From positions 44,380,359-44,444,358 of the forward strand of contig CAMZMU010000080.1 of NCBI GenBank assembly GCA_947311845.1: a DNA stretch of 64,000 nt. The letters run 5' to 3'. A model generated the notes under the pieces. The model did not search any database. It was not told the DNA's origin and worked only from the letters and a program-made list of their open reading frames with translations. Each line of letters opens with the position of its first letter. Within the stretch, counting starts at the first letter, position 1. Shown here piece by piece: positions 34,636-44,483 of the stretch. Source of the DNA: Poa pratensis (Eukaryota > Streptophyta > Magnoliopsida > Poales > Poaceae). Made by a program: the position numbers and the translations under genes.

Positions 34636-34845
34636 GCAAGGAGGATTAGAACCATTTACCTGAAGTCTGTACGTGAGGCTAAAATCAGTTTTTGTTTTTT
34701 GCGGTTGAAATAATGGACAAAAATCATAAAATACTAATATGCAACAAGGAGGAGTCGAACCCATAACCCGAAGTCCTTAAGTGTGGCCAAACTCAGACAA
34801 AAATAATGCGAGGCCGTGAGGATTCGAACCATCTACCTAATGGTA
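34636..34845 (+). repeat. Three diverged copies of a GGATTCGAACC-containing unit
   Basis: AGGAGGATTAGAACC (about 34640), AGGAGGAGTCGAACCC (about 34747) and TGAGGATTCGAACC (about 34811) each sit after an ACTAATAT- or AATAATG-like stretch; the first two are followed by TGAAGTC or CGAAGTC. They lie in the subterminal part of the hAT element. GGATTCGAACC is the inverse of the tRNA B-box consensus, but no cloverleaf can be drawn. Confidence 0.55.
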
Positions 34846-35204
34846 GAACTATTTAGTTCTGATCACTACAACGCAGCATTTTTCATGATACTATATACAA
34901 AGGTTTTTATTTATATATGAGTACTTAAAGTTCAAATTTTGGGGCCTGTGCGGCCGGCACAGTCAGCACAACTGTGGGCCCGGGCCTGGAAAAGGGGAAA
35001 GGGCAGACCAAATGGGACACCCATTGGCTCAGTGGCCAGTAAAGGCCGGACAGAGGCCGGATGCCTGTTCGCCCGGTGACCCAAATGGACAAAAAATGGA
35101 CAATTAAACTGTGTTGTATCCATCTCCGTCCAACTGCGTTGAATCCACTATCTGCTTGTCCAAGCTGCGAGCCATTCAACCGGCTCTTGTATCCATCTCC
35201 ACTC

Positions 35205-35970
35205 TGTTGCCACCGAAAATTGCCGCGTAGCACCACGATACCCGTCGTACTTTCGTGACGACGAACGGATGCTTTCCGAGCAAAGCAATAAAGATCCCCT
35301 CACTTTCGTGGAGGAGAGACGACCGCTCTTCAGCGCAAAACGGCAAAGATCAACCAAACCCTAGGGCTGCTAGGGCTCGGCAGGGAAGAACTATGAATAA
35401 AAAGACATGTAAAAAGGTACGTGAAAATAAGATAGATTGATTTTTGGTTGTATGTCGATTGGGGGCCTTCAATCGGCCGTAATACCCATATTATATAGGC
35501 ATGCCTGGTCTTTGGCGTACAGGAGTAGGACACGAAAAGTTTTCTTGGCTTCCAAGCCGAATACAATATTTTCCAATTCCTAACTGATCCGGCCATGCAC
35601 CTAATCCTTTTATCCCTGTTTGAAACGTTTCCTTCCTTACGTGATTTCCTTGGCCATTGCAATGCACGCACATAGCAGTCTGGAACCTGAAGCCTAGTAG
35701 GACTTGTCCTAGGCAGCCGCAGTTCAGCTCAACATGTCTCAGAATCCACAAGGACTCGTCACATATTCCTGCTAGTCCATCCAAAATCTCACAAATTTGT
35801 CTTGAATAAATAGCTTCACGCCGCCACGGTGCTTGTACTGGAATCTCATCAAACCTGTAGTTTGAACTAAACGCCAAGTCCACATATATATGTCAATCAA
35901 TAATCTAACCATAATCATTTAAATTAATTTGGCTTATAAAATGCCTAGCAGCCAAATTATACCTTCAACA
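35205..35970 (-). repeat. 3' LTR (element orientation, minus strand)
   Basis: 766 bp, same ends as the 5' LTR; four substitutions by eye (within CAATAAAG/CAACAAAG, GCTCTTC/GCTTTTC, GGCCATTG/GGCAATTG, TACCTTC/TACTTTC). Confidence 0.95.
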
Positions 35971-35986
35971 CATGCCCCCTGTTTTT
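35971..35986 (-). promoter_or_regulatory. Polypurine tract of the young LTR element
   Basis: Minus strand AAAAACAGGGGGCATG directly before the 3' LTR, primer for plus-strand DNA synthesis. Confidence 0.75.
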
Positions 35987-36268
35987 GGTATAATTATATT
36001 TATCAAAAACATTAAGAATACCTTAGGACGATGTGGATCACTTCCCCGGCCATATAATTTCGCAGAGCGATGCCTAAAGAACACATCGGCCAATTTTCTT
36101 AGGACGATACTTGGAATAATACATCGGCCATAGCGTCTTCAAGCTTCGGGTGCACAGAATTCTGCAGGAGCTGCAAGCACCATATTAACATCCATATCAG
36201 TAGCTACATCCTCGCTGTTCTCTGAGTTCTCATCATCAATTGTGTCTTTTGCGGGATCGGTAATGGTG

Positions 36269-38478
36269 TCATCTGCGGCTGTACCCTTCTCCCGCAATGT
36301 GCTTCTTCCTCCATGTCGGCACCATAGGTTTTTTACGACTGGAAACTTTATCGCACCTCTTCTCGGCTATTTCTTCTTTTATTTCCAAAGCTCGCAGCCG
36401 CTGTACGTGCCGTTTCTGAGTGTGCGGAAGCCCTGTCGGGCACCATCGTGGTCCTGGTTTGGTTCCTCGAGCAACTGACTTAATTCTGCTGCCCCCCGAG
36501 TCTCTCGGCCTATACTGACATGGTATTATTTTTGGTTCAGATAATCTGTCCCTGGCCGAAATACTTTTCTGCTGATATGATACACCTCCGACTGCAATTT
36601 TCTGGCTTCCTCTATCACTTGGATTCCCATATTGATCAAACGTGCCAAAAACAATTGGAGACCAACCTGTGGATGTACGCGAACTGTTGTTTCTCATAGT
36701 TGGATCGGTATGCATGCTAACTAATTCAGTATTATGGCTCGTACTGGAGGATGCAGCAAACGTATTATCCAAATGTTTAGCGTCTCTTTTCTGCACCGAT
36801 CCACTCCCTATTGCATCAGCCTTGCTTGTTTCTGTACTGTTCTCAACACCTTTAGCTGATTGGCCTACCACAACTTTCAGAACTTGAGAGACATCCGACT
36901 CTTCTGAACTTCTTACAAGATTAGCTTCAGCACGCCTCACCGGCACCCACGTAAACTTCTTACCACCTCTATGAACTATGCCATCTGTATTGTGCCTCCT
37001 GCGTGAATTTGAAATTCCCAAGATCGGCCTCTCATCATTACCGTGAATTATCATAGGATCACGTGGTCTCACTTCCTGATTAAACCTAGTTCTTTTCTCA
37101 AAATATTTTGCTCTGAACATAGACCTCGCTGGAATCATCTCCGGTTGAAAATAAGATGCTGACCCTGTAGTATATGGCGCCCAAGGATAAAATCCCCATG
37201 GAGAAAATTGTGGATACACAGGAGGTGTACAGCCCCAATAAGCTGGCTGCATGAAAAAATACGGTTGTTGGTCATATGAATTCCTTCGCCATCGCTCATG
37301 ACCTCCATGTCCAGAAGGTGACCTACGACGCTTAACGCTTCCAAGCCGATTAGACACATTGTTGTCCTTGCATGATGTGTATTTTTCTAACAACATGCTC
37401 ACTGTCGGCTTCATTCTTAGAGCTTGTCTCTTTCCTCCAATGACTTTCCACACTCCTGGTTCTAGGTTTTTTGGCTCGATCATTCCTGGTGAAGCACTAT
37501 CATCAACTACCACATTTTTTCCTTTGGTAGATTCGGTCTGATGCGACCGAATAAGGACTTTCTTTTTTTCAAACTCGATCACGTTGATAGGAAAGGGATC
37601 ATTATCGAGCTTCTTCTTAGTACTCTTTGTAAATGTCAATCGTCCGTCATTAATGGCCGATTGCACCTGTCGTCGAAACACATCACAATCATTAGTAGAG
37701 TGAGAAAATGAATTGTGCAACTTACAATAAGCTCCTTTGCCCAATTCTCCTGGAGGTGGAATAATATTACCTTCTCTCACTCTAATTAATTTTCCTTTCA
37801 TCAATATGTCAAAAATTATATCACACTTGCCGACATCAAAAGTATACTTAACTTCCTCTTTTCTAGCAGATGTAGCCTTCAAAGTAGAACATGTAAAAGA
37901 ATTTGACTTTGGCGCTTGAACCCATTCGGCTACACATATGTCAACGTCATCCTCACTAGCCGAAGCACTATCATAATCGAAAGCATTAACAGTGTGGTTC
38001 TCCTTCTCTTTATTTTTGTTGTCACTAAACCGGTTGTGTTGTTTAATTTCTTCAGCCCGATTTTCTTGCACCAAAGCCTTCTGCAATACTTTATTAACAT
38101 CTAAAAATTCTTGCCCTTCTAATTTATCCTTAAAACTTTTATAGGGCTGTGGAGAATTTGTTTGCGGAGCAGATGGAACACAAGCACGCGGCGTAAACTC
38201 CGGCATAGAAATTTTAGCATGTGAAGTTTGCAACGGAGATCCACTAAAATATGAATCGGGTACCGGCCCGTACGGAACCCCGGTACCGACAGGCAGCAGC
38301 GGTGTTGTGTTGTACGCTATTGTATGATAACTAGGTTGCTGCAAATTAGAATTAAGATCAACACTTCGGTTATGACTGCTGTACTTTTGTGAAACCGAAG
38401 TCGAAATAATAGGAGAAGCGACACTAGAAATAAAATTGTTAGTCGAACTGACGTGGTTCCGGCCACTTTGATCGTTAC
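36269..38478 (-). CDS. gag-like protein, C-terminal part (about 735 aa) in the next frame
   Basis: The first ATG-free but open stretch begins near 38478 (DLSNDQSGRNHVSSTNNF) and the frame is open to the stop at 36269-36271. It contains YCKLHNSFSHSTNDCDVF with a following RRQVQSAINDGRLTF, a cysteine/histidine block of grass Gypsy gag proteins, a basic region KRRRSPSGHGGHERWRR and the tail GLPHTQKRHVQRLRALEI, also seen in Triticeae retroelements. No protease (DTG/DSG), reverse transcriptase or integrase motif occurs. LSNDQSGRNHVSS is similar to LSNNQDGRNHVSS of the preceding ORF, so a short internal duplication lies at the frame junction. Translation in nature could need a frameshift, or this copy is broken. 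Confidence 0.75.
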
Positions 38479-39861
38479 TTAAATCGACTCGTGAGGCTGC
38501 TGTGCAACATTGGAGGCAAAACTTTTGGCCGAACTGCTAACATGGTTCCGGCCATCTTGGTTATTACTTAATGTGTCGTGAGGCTGCTGTGCAGCACTAA
38601 CCGATGCACCATGTGTATGAATATTACTAGCACAACTAATGGATCTGCTATTTCCCAAAGGCATTAGCTTTTTGTCAGGATGTCCATCGTTGCTTTGCAG
38701 CACTATTGAACGAGCATGAGGAACTAAACTATTTTCAAGACCTCTATTACGATGCGCCTTAAATTCGCCAAATGTGCTATCAATTGCTTGAGTAATTGTG
38801 TGTGTCATATTTGCCATGTCAGATTCAAACTTTTTAGCTACCAACACATCAATTAAATGAGCAATATTCTCGGTTGGCTTTTTTACCTTAGTGTTGAACG
38901 GATCGGAAGGGTCCGGCACATGCATCTTCTTGACAGCGCCGTTCCTTGTCTTTTGGTATTCAGCCAACATTACTTTTCGCCGCTCAGCCATCTCTTCCTC
39001 AACCTCCCGTTCAAGTTCGCGCCGATCATCTTCCGACAGATCGTCGAGTGTGACGGCAAACCGGTCATCCTCAATCTCACGTTCAATCTCACTTTCAGTT
39101 TCTTTCGGCCATGGGTTGCCGAAATTCTGCAATTGTGTAGGTGACATACCATAAGCTGCAGTACTAGATGAAAACACGTCAGCTCCTATTGAATTTTCAT
39201 TTAATCGGCTATAACCATTATCAGCGTGTATGTCTGACTTAGCTCTGCCTTTAGGTTCTGAACCAAATTTCTTAAGCATATTTTGTGGAACCGACGTTGA
39301 AGTAGCAGGAGTAGCAACACTAGATGAAGGCATATTAGCTCCTACTGAATTTTCACTTACTCGGCTATAATCATTGTCAAGGTGTGGAACCGGGCTATGC
39401 GTATCAGTAATTGTATACGGTGCTGAAAAATTACTAGTATGAGGTGCAGCATATGATGGTTGGGAATAATTGGCCAAATAACCAGTAGTAGCATGTCCAA
39501 TTTCCCTATCTATCGGCATGCTTGAAGATAAACTCCTATATTGTGTATTATTTGCCGATGAATAAAAAGTTGAAACACTTGTTGGCATATTATTAAAATT
39601 TCTAACATTAGGTGTTTCATATTGGTTAACCAAATTTGCCATGGTGTTCATCGGCATATGGTTTGCTGGGGTTACCGATGCATGAAAATTTGGATCTACA
39701 TGTTGCACGTTGCTAAAATAATTTGAGGCGTGTATATTATTTTGCGTCGGCTCTTGCACATAGTTAAAAGTAGGGCTAGCCGATCCGGTATGCATATCAG
39801 AATTTCTAGCAACATCAACATATGAATAATTTGCATCTACGTAAGAATACTGAGGATACAT
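38479..39861 (-). CDS. gag-like protein, N-terminal part (about 460 aa)
   Basis: The first good ATG after the 5' LTR is at 39861 (MYPQYSYVDANYS); the frame stays open upstream into the LTR but that is leader sequence. The first 250 residues are Asn/Ser/Tyr-rich and low in complexity. A charged helix with EIEREIEDDRFAVTLDD and RRELEREVEEEMAERRK follows, then VPDPSDPFNTKVKKPTENI and IDVLVAKKFESDM, typical of Triticeae Gypsy gag regions. The frame stops at 38479-38481 just after QQPHESI. Immediately downstream, one base over, the next frame continues with similar sequence, so this and the following ORF were probably one long gag. Confidence 0.8.
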   Translation of the reverse strand: MYPQYSYVDANYSYVDVARNSDMHTGSASPTFNYVQEPTQNNIHASNYFSNVQHVDPNFHASVTPANHMPMNTMANLVNQYETPNVRNFNNMPTSVSTFYSSANNTQYRSLSSSMPIDREIGHATTGYLANYSQPSYAAPHTSNFSAPYTITDTHSPVPHLDNDYSRVSENSVGANMPSSSVATPATSTSVPQNMLKKFGSEPKGRAKSDIHADNGYSRLNENSIGADVFSSSTAAYGMSPTQLQNFGNPWPKETESEIEREIEDDRFAVTLDDLSEDDRRELEREVEEEMAERRKVMLAEYQKTRNGAVKKMHVPDPSDPFNTKVKKPTENIAHLIDVLVAKKFESDMANMTHTITQAIDSTFGEFKAHRNRGLENSLVPHARSIVLQSNDGHPDKKLMPLGNSRSISCASNIHTHGASVSAAQQPHDTLSNNQDGRNHVSSSAKSFASNVAQQPHESI

Positions 39862-39938
39862 GATACCGTTGTAGATTGTAGTTTCTTGATGACGCTCTCT
39901 ACGTAGCAAGAACGGCCGGAGACCGCTCGATCCTTCGT

Positions 39939-39956
39939 CCCCAGCGGAGTCGCCAA
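39939..39956 (-). promoter_or_regulatory. Primer-binding site of the young LTR element
   Basis: Minus strand TTGGCGACTCCGCTGGGG three bases after the 5' LTR, a tRNA-derived PBS type common in plant Gypsy elements. Confidence 0.75.
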
Positions 39957-39959
39957 TTG

Positions 39960-40725
39960 TGTTGCCACCGAAAATTGCCGCGTAGCACCACGATACCCGT
40001 CGTACTTTCGTGACGACGAACGGATGCTTTCCGAGCAAAGCAACAAAGATCCCCTCACTTTCGTGGAGGAGAGACGACCGCTTTTCAGCGCAAAACGGCA
40101 AAGATCAACCAAACCCTAGGGCTGCTAGGGCTCGGCAGGGAAGAACTATGAATAAAAAGACATGTAAAAAGGTACGTGAAAATAAGATAGATTGATTTTT
40201 GGTTGTATGTCGATTGGGGGCCTTCAATCGGCCGTAATACCCATATTATATAGGCATGCCTGGTCTTTGGCGTACAGGAGTAGGACACGAAAAGTTTTCT
40301 TGGCTTCCAAGCCGAATACAATATTTTCCAATTCCTAACTGATCCGGCCATGCACCTAATCCTTTTATCCCTGTTTGAAACGTTTCCTTCCTTACGTGAT
40401 TTCCTTGGCAATTGCAATGCACGCACATAGCAGTCTGGAACCTGAAGCCTAGTAGGACTTGTCCTAGGCAGCCGCAGTTCAGCTCAACATGTCTCAGAAT
40501 CCACAAGGACTCGTCACATATTCCTGCTAGTCCATCCAAAATCTCACAAATTTGTCTTGAATAAATAGCTTCACGCCGCCACGGTGCTTGTACTGGAATC
40601 TCATCAAACCTGTAGTTTGAACTAAACGCCAAGTCCACATATATATGTCAATCAATAATCTAACCATAATCATTTAAATTAATTTGGCTTATAAAATGCC
40701 TAGCAGCCAAATTATACTTTCAACA
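39960..40725 (-). repeat. 5' LTR (element orientation, minus strand)
   Basis: 766 bp; minus strand begins TGTTGAAAGTATAATTTGG and ends GGTGGCAACA. A likely TATA box (CCTATATAATATGG on the minus strand) lies at about 40241-40257. Confidence 0.95.
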
Positions 40726-40730
40726 CACTC

Positions 40731-43300
40731 CATCGTGTTTTATGATTGGTTCTTGTTATTCTTAATTGTTGCTATAATTACTTATATAGTACAATTAAAC
40801 AACCCTTTTTACGTGGGCAGAGCCATGATTTGGGCATAGAGGGCCCAACCAAGGATCACATGTCAAAAATTATATATTAGTCTCTATCATGAAAACTAAA
40901 GTATCCCATCATATGTATATTTTTTCGACAAAGATATATATTTACTATTTTTGAGAGTGGCACATACAAACACAACCACACATGCTTGACACCTGCCAAT
41001 TTAAATTTGGCTATACGATTATATACAAGATCGTCCAAGTTAATTTCTCATTTCGTTAGACCTAAGTGAAATCCGAATTTTAGCAAACAAAGGTTGGAGA
41101 TTCAAAAAAATCAATATGTTAATGTTATTCTCTTCATTTTTATCCGAGAAAGTAATAGGTAAACTAAACTAAAAATACAGATATCTACACCACATCTAAG
41201 CACATGTAACTACTATGAAAATCTGACATGTTAGGGCATGTACAATCAAAGACGCTAACATAAGCCCTTAGAAAAAATGAAAGCAATGAAACACTCCTTA
41301 ATTGATCCATCTTACAATGCACGGTTGCTTAGATCATTTAAAAATTGTACTAAGGGCACGTGTGGTCAAAAGGTTGCCTGAACTAGTTGTCTTGAAGGAC
41401 ACCTAGACTCCAGAGTGGAGCCACAAGTGTCAGGGTAGGACCGCTGCTCCATGAGAGAAAGTGGGAAAAATGAGCAAGAGAAAAGAAAGGGAGACACAAT
41501 GTTCATCTGCACCTTATTGAGCTTGGACATCGCAGAAGGGCGGCCAATGGAGCAACTTGACGACTTGATGGAGCTCATCAGTCCTCATAGAATGAAGCCA
41601 GCAAAATGACCAAATCAGGCTCAGCATCTGCCATTGCTTTCAAGCGGGGCGAGCTCCAAGATGACACAATTTGGGGGAAGGAGACGACAAGAGAAAGGAT
41701 GTGAAGAGAGACAACATGATAGTGTGACTCGTAGGCATGCGTTTGAGGTGAGCGATTTGAGAGTATAGCCTCAACGCTTGCCCTGGTGTCACCATGAAGG
41801 AAGACATATCAAGTACCCCAAGCCGTAGAGTACTGTTGGTTCACCCACAACAATTGGACTATTTAAACATTGCTAAACTTATTAAATAATTTTCCAATAC
41901 TAATATTACATACATCTATCATGTTAAAAAAAGATCCATAGCCAAACTCAATATGTAGCTGGCGAAACAAGGAAGGCAATTTCAGCGTTGATAGTGTTAA
42001 TGTGTTGAACACACGGCCCAATTTTAACTATCCACTATTTATAGCTTTATTTGTCTTTTTCTATGGTTGTGTTTTGAATTTGATTTGATTTTTTGTGACA
42101 TGATTGATTTTTTTTCTAAATGGGGACTAAGGCCCTGCATCAGAGTGATGCACATAGACGCGACATGATTGATTCATATTCTGCCTATGTCTTTGTTTTT
42201 TCTTGGATTTTGTTTTGTAACTTGTGAGTACGTGGAGTGCCTTATGCTTGGGAGTATAGCATATGTTCTCCCTGGCCATGCCCTGTCCTCACCCACGTGA
42301 TCCCAATCAGATTGCATAATTAGTGAAAAGTACGATGATACTCTTTTAAGTATTTTTATGAAGATGTACTGAAGCAAGTTTTTTTGTGAAATAAACCCTT
42401 TCCTTTCACAAAAAGATATGCTAACCGAAAGCAGATTCCTATGTTCCACAATGCTCTATCATGTCGTTCAATGGTCCCTGTAACTCGCCTATATGAATAG
42501 TGTAATGAGCAACTGATAAATCGACTCATGCAGTACTTATCAGCTGCATCAGCTCTCATACATATTCTGTGAGGTCAAAACTATTAATGAGGAGACAGGG
42601 ACACTGCCCCAAATATTCTACGGTTGCAAACCATGAGGAAAATCTCACTCGTGTCAACTGCATCAGTTGAGTTAATTACGTTCTGCTTAGCACTGTAAGA
42701 CATGTAGTATATTATCTTTGCGGATCCTGTGGAAAATGGATTTACCCATAGTTATGTTTTCAAAACTTTTCGTTTGAGATGTTCTCTTTTTGAAACTTGC
42801 TGATAAATTTCTATGGTCCAACTTCGAAGCACCCTCTTAATTTGAACTCTTGCGTCATGACGCGTATAGCACGAGAAGACTAGTTTTAAACCCGAGAAAA
42901 TCGAGAAAATCTGAGTTTATATTAGTTTACAACAAAACCTGATACCAAAAATCTTCTCCTTACAAATAAAGTTGATGTTTTCGTTGTCAAAAAAAAATCT
43001 TCTCCTTACAAATAAAAAAGAGTCTAAAAAGAGACAGAGTCTCTGTGTTGGCGTTGGTGTTTAGTGGGACGCACGCCTCACTCCATCATTTGCCACCCTC
43101 GCTGGCTAACAGCAGTCCAGCTTTGCTTTACATACCACCTCAGCTCTACGGAGAAATTCATGTCTGGTTCACAAGTTACATAAAATCATCAGAAAACATA
43201 ATAGTGAAGAAGACAATGTAGATAATGAAAAACCGAGGGGCTCAATCGCAAACAAGAGAAAAAACAAAGGTGCTCTCACTCCTGGCCGCTTTTCCTTTCT
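40731..43300. other. Villin upstream region, decayed repeats, no gene seen
   Basis: AT-rich with short frames only. GGGCATGTACAAT (about 41234) and ATTGTACTAAGGGC (about 41345) form weak inverted ends around 120 bp, a possible MITE. GGACTAAGGCCCTGCATCAGAGTGATGC at about 42123, split by mismatches, resembles a LINE 3' tail. ATCTTCTCCTTACAAATAAA occurs twice at about 42950 and 43000. A CT-rich tract from about 43270 probably begins the villin leader. Confidence 0.4.
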
Positions 43301-44483
43301 CCTTGCTGCAACAGACCCTCCTCTCCTTTTTCGTCTCCCTCCCCTCTACTCCACCACCATCTCGCCTCCCCGCCCTCTCGCGCTCCAGATCGATCTCCTC
43401 CGAGCCAATTCTCCGGTTCGATCTCCGTTGCTCCCGCCTGGGCGCCTCCCAGGTTTGCCTCGTCGAACCCGCGATTTTTCACTGTGTGTCTTGCAGCGTA
43501 TGCTTTTGTTTCCCTTTCTCGCCGTCAATTTCTTGGCTGGCTAGCCAGGAAGTGGAAAGGGGTAAGCTTCGATGGCCTTCTTCCTGCCTCTCGTGCCGCT
43601 AAGGTTGGCAACTTGCCCCCGAGGATGAGCGGAGGGATGCGGCCGCTGGGGCGTACCTAGGTGGTTTGAGCTGAGAGTTTAGCTTGGCATTTCCCGTAAT
43701 TTGGCTCGTGTATGGGGAAATCCGGGGATGGCTAAGCTTTGCGATTTGATAAGTAGTATTGTCATCATACGGAAGCTGACGGATGCTTCAATGTGCTGTG
43801 CACCCTGCGTTTGTCCTGCAAATAGGAGTATAGGACTAGTCCATCGGTTGATCCAGATTTGTGCCCTGATGATGCAGAAACACTTGCCCGTTTGGTTCGT
43901 GGCCTACTTATTTTGGAGTCGCAGCTTATTATCTCATGATTCGGATCATTATTCACTAGCACCATTGTGTGGATATAATATAATAGGTTGGAGCTTATTT
44001 GAATGCGACAATTCTTCTATCCGGGAAGAACAAATGGCTGGTTGGATTGTGTTCTTGCAGTTCTGTTATATGGTCAACCAAGTGTTGATGTAGATTTCTT
44101 AGTTTGTATTGACCATATATTGGTCTCCTGGCACACATTTGTATTGGCATGGAAATATGTAGTGCATCTTATTAACATTATGATTTATGTGTCATATGTG
44201 ATACGTCAGATCATTAAGGATCATACAATACCTGTTTTCTGTCATTTGTGTCGGTATTCATTCTATCATAGGACCAATTGTTCTTAAAAACCTGATAAGA
44301 AGAATGAAGCACCAATCATTGTCATTGTCTTATTCATTGACCGAACTGTCTAGTTTATTTTTCGCAAGAAAGGAATAGAAGATTGTTCTCTTCTTAATTA
44401 CTACCTATCTGTTTTTCTTGTTTGCAGCATATTTGTAGCTATCCTTTCGAAACGAATCAGACGAGGTTTATTTTACATTGAAG
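43300..44483 (+). other. Villin 5' UTR region with a leader intron
   Basis: A CT-rich, GC-richer block (43270-43560) typical of grass 5' leaders is followed by a possible donor (AAAGGG|GTAAGC at 43561/43562; an alternative is CTCCCAG|GTTTG near 43450). The acceptor TTTGCAG ends at 44427, giving a 56-bp leader segment before the ATG at 44484. The exact transcription start is not determined. Confidence 0.55.

Larger units (their letters stand above)
31959..34988. mobile_element. hAT-type element (3,030 bp) with 8-bp target duplication, containing Helitron B
   Basis: The left end is CAGGGCCGGGCC (31959 on) and the right end GGGCCCGGGCCTG (to 34988); these are imperfect inverted repeats of the CAGGGCCGG type common to plant hAT elements. 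The flanks are AAAAAGGG (31951-31958) and GAAAAGGG (34989-34996), matching at 7 of 8 positions, as expected for hAT 8-bp duplications. Both ends also carry TGGGGCC..TGTGC motifs. Without the nested Helitron the element is only 864 bp and has no transposase. Confidence 0.75.
35205..40725 (-). mobile_element. Young non-autonomous Gypsy-like LTR retrotransposon, gag only (5,521 bp)
   Basis: Two LTRs of exactly 766 bp (35205-35970 and 39960-40725) flank an internal region coded on the minus strand. Target duplication CACTC is perfect on both sides (35200-35204 and 40726-40730). On the minus strand the LTRs run TGTTG...CAACA. The primer-binding site is at 39939-39956 and the polypurine tract at 35971-35986. 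I counted 4 differences between LTRs (about 0.5%), so the insertion is recent. The internal 4 kb encodes a gag-like protein in two frames; no protease, reverse transcriptase, RNase H or integrase is present, so it depends on a partner. Confidence 0.95.

Noticed and set aside
34800..34845. Possible tRNA gene from the GGATTCGAACC motif
   Set aside because: No acceptor stem, anticodon arm or A-box can be drawn around it on either strand.
36269..38344. 691-aa open frame as a host gene
   Set aside because: It lies between identical LTRs with a perfect target duplication and has gag-type motifs.
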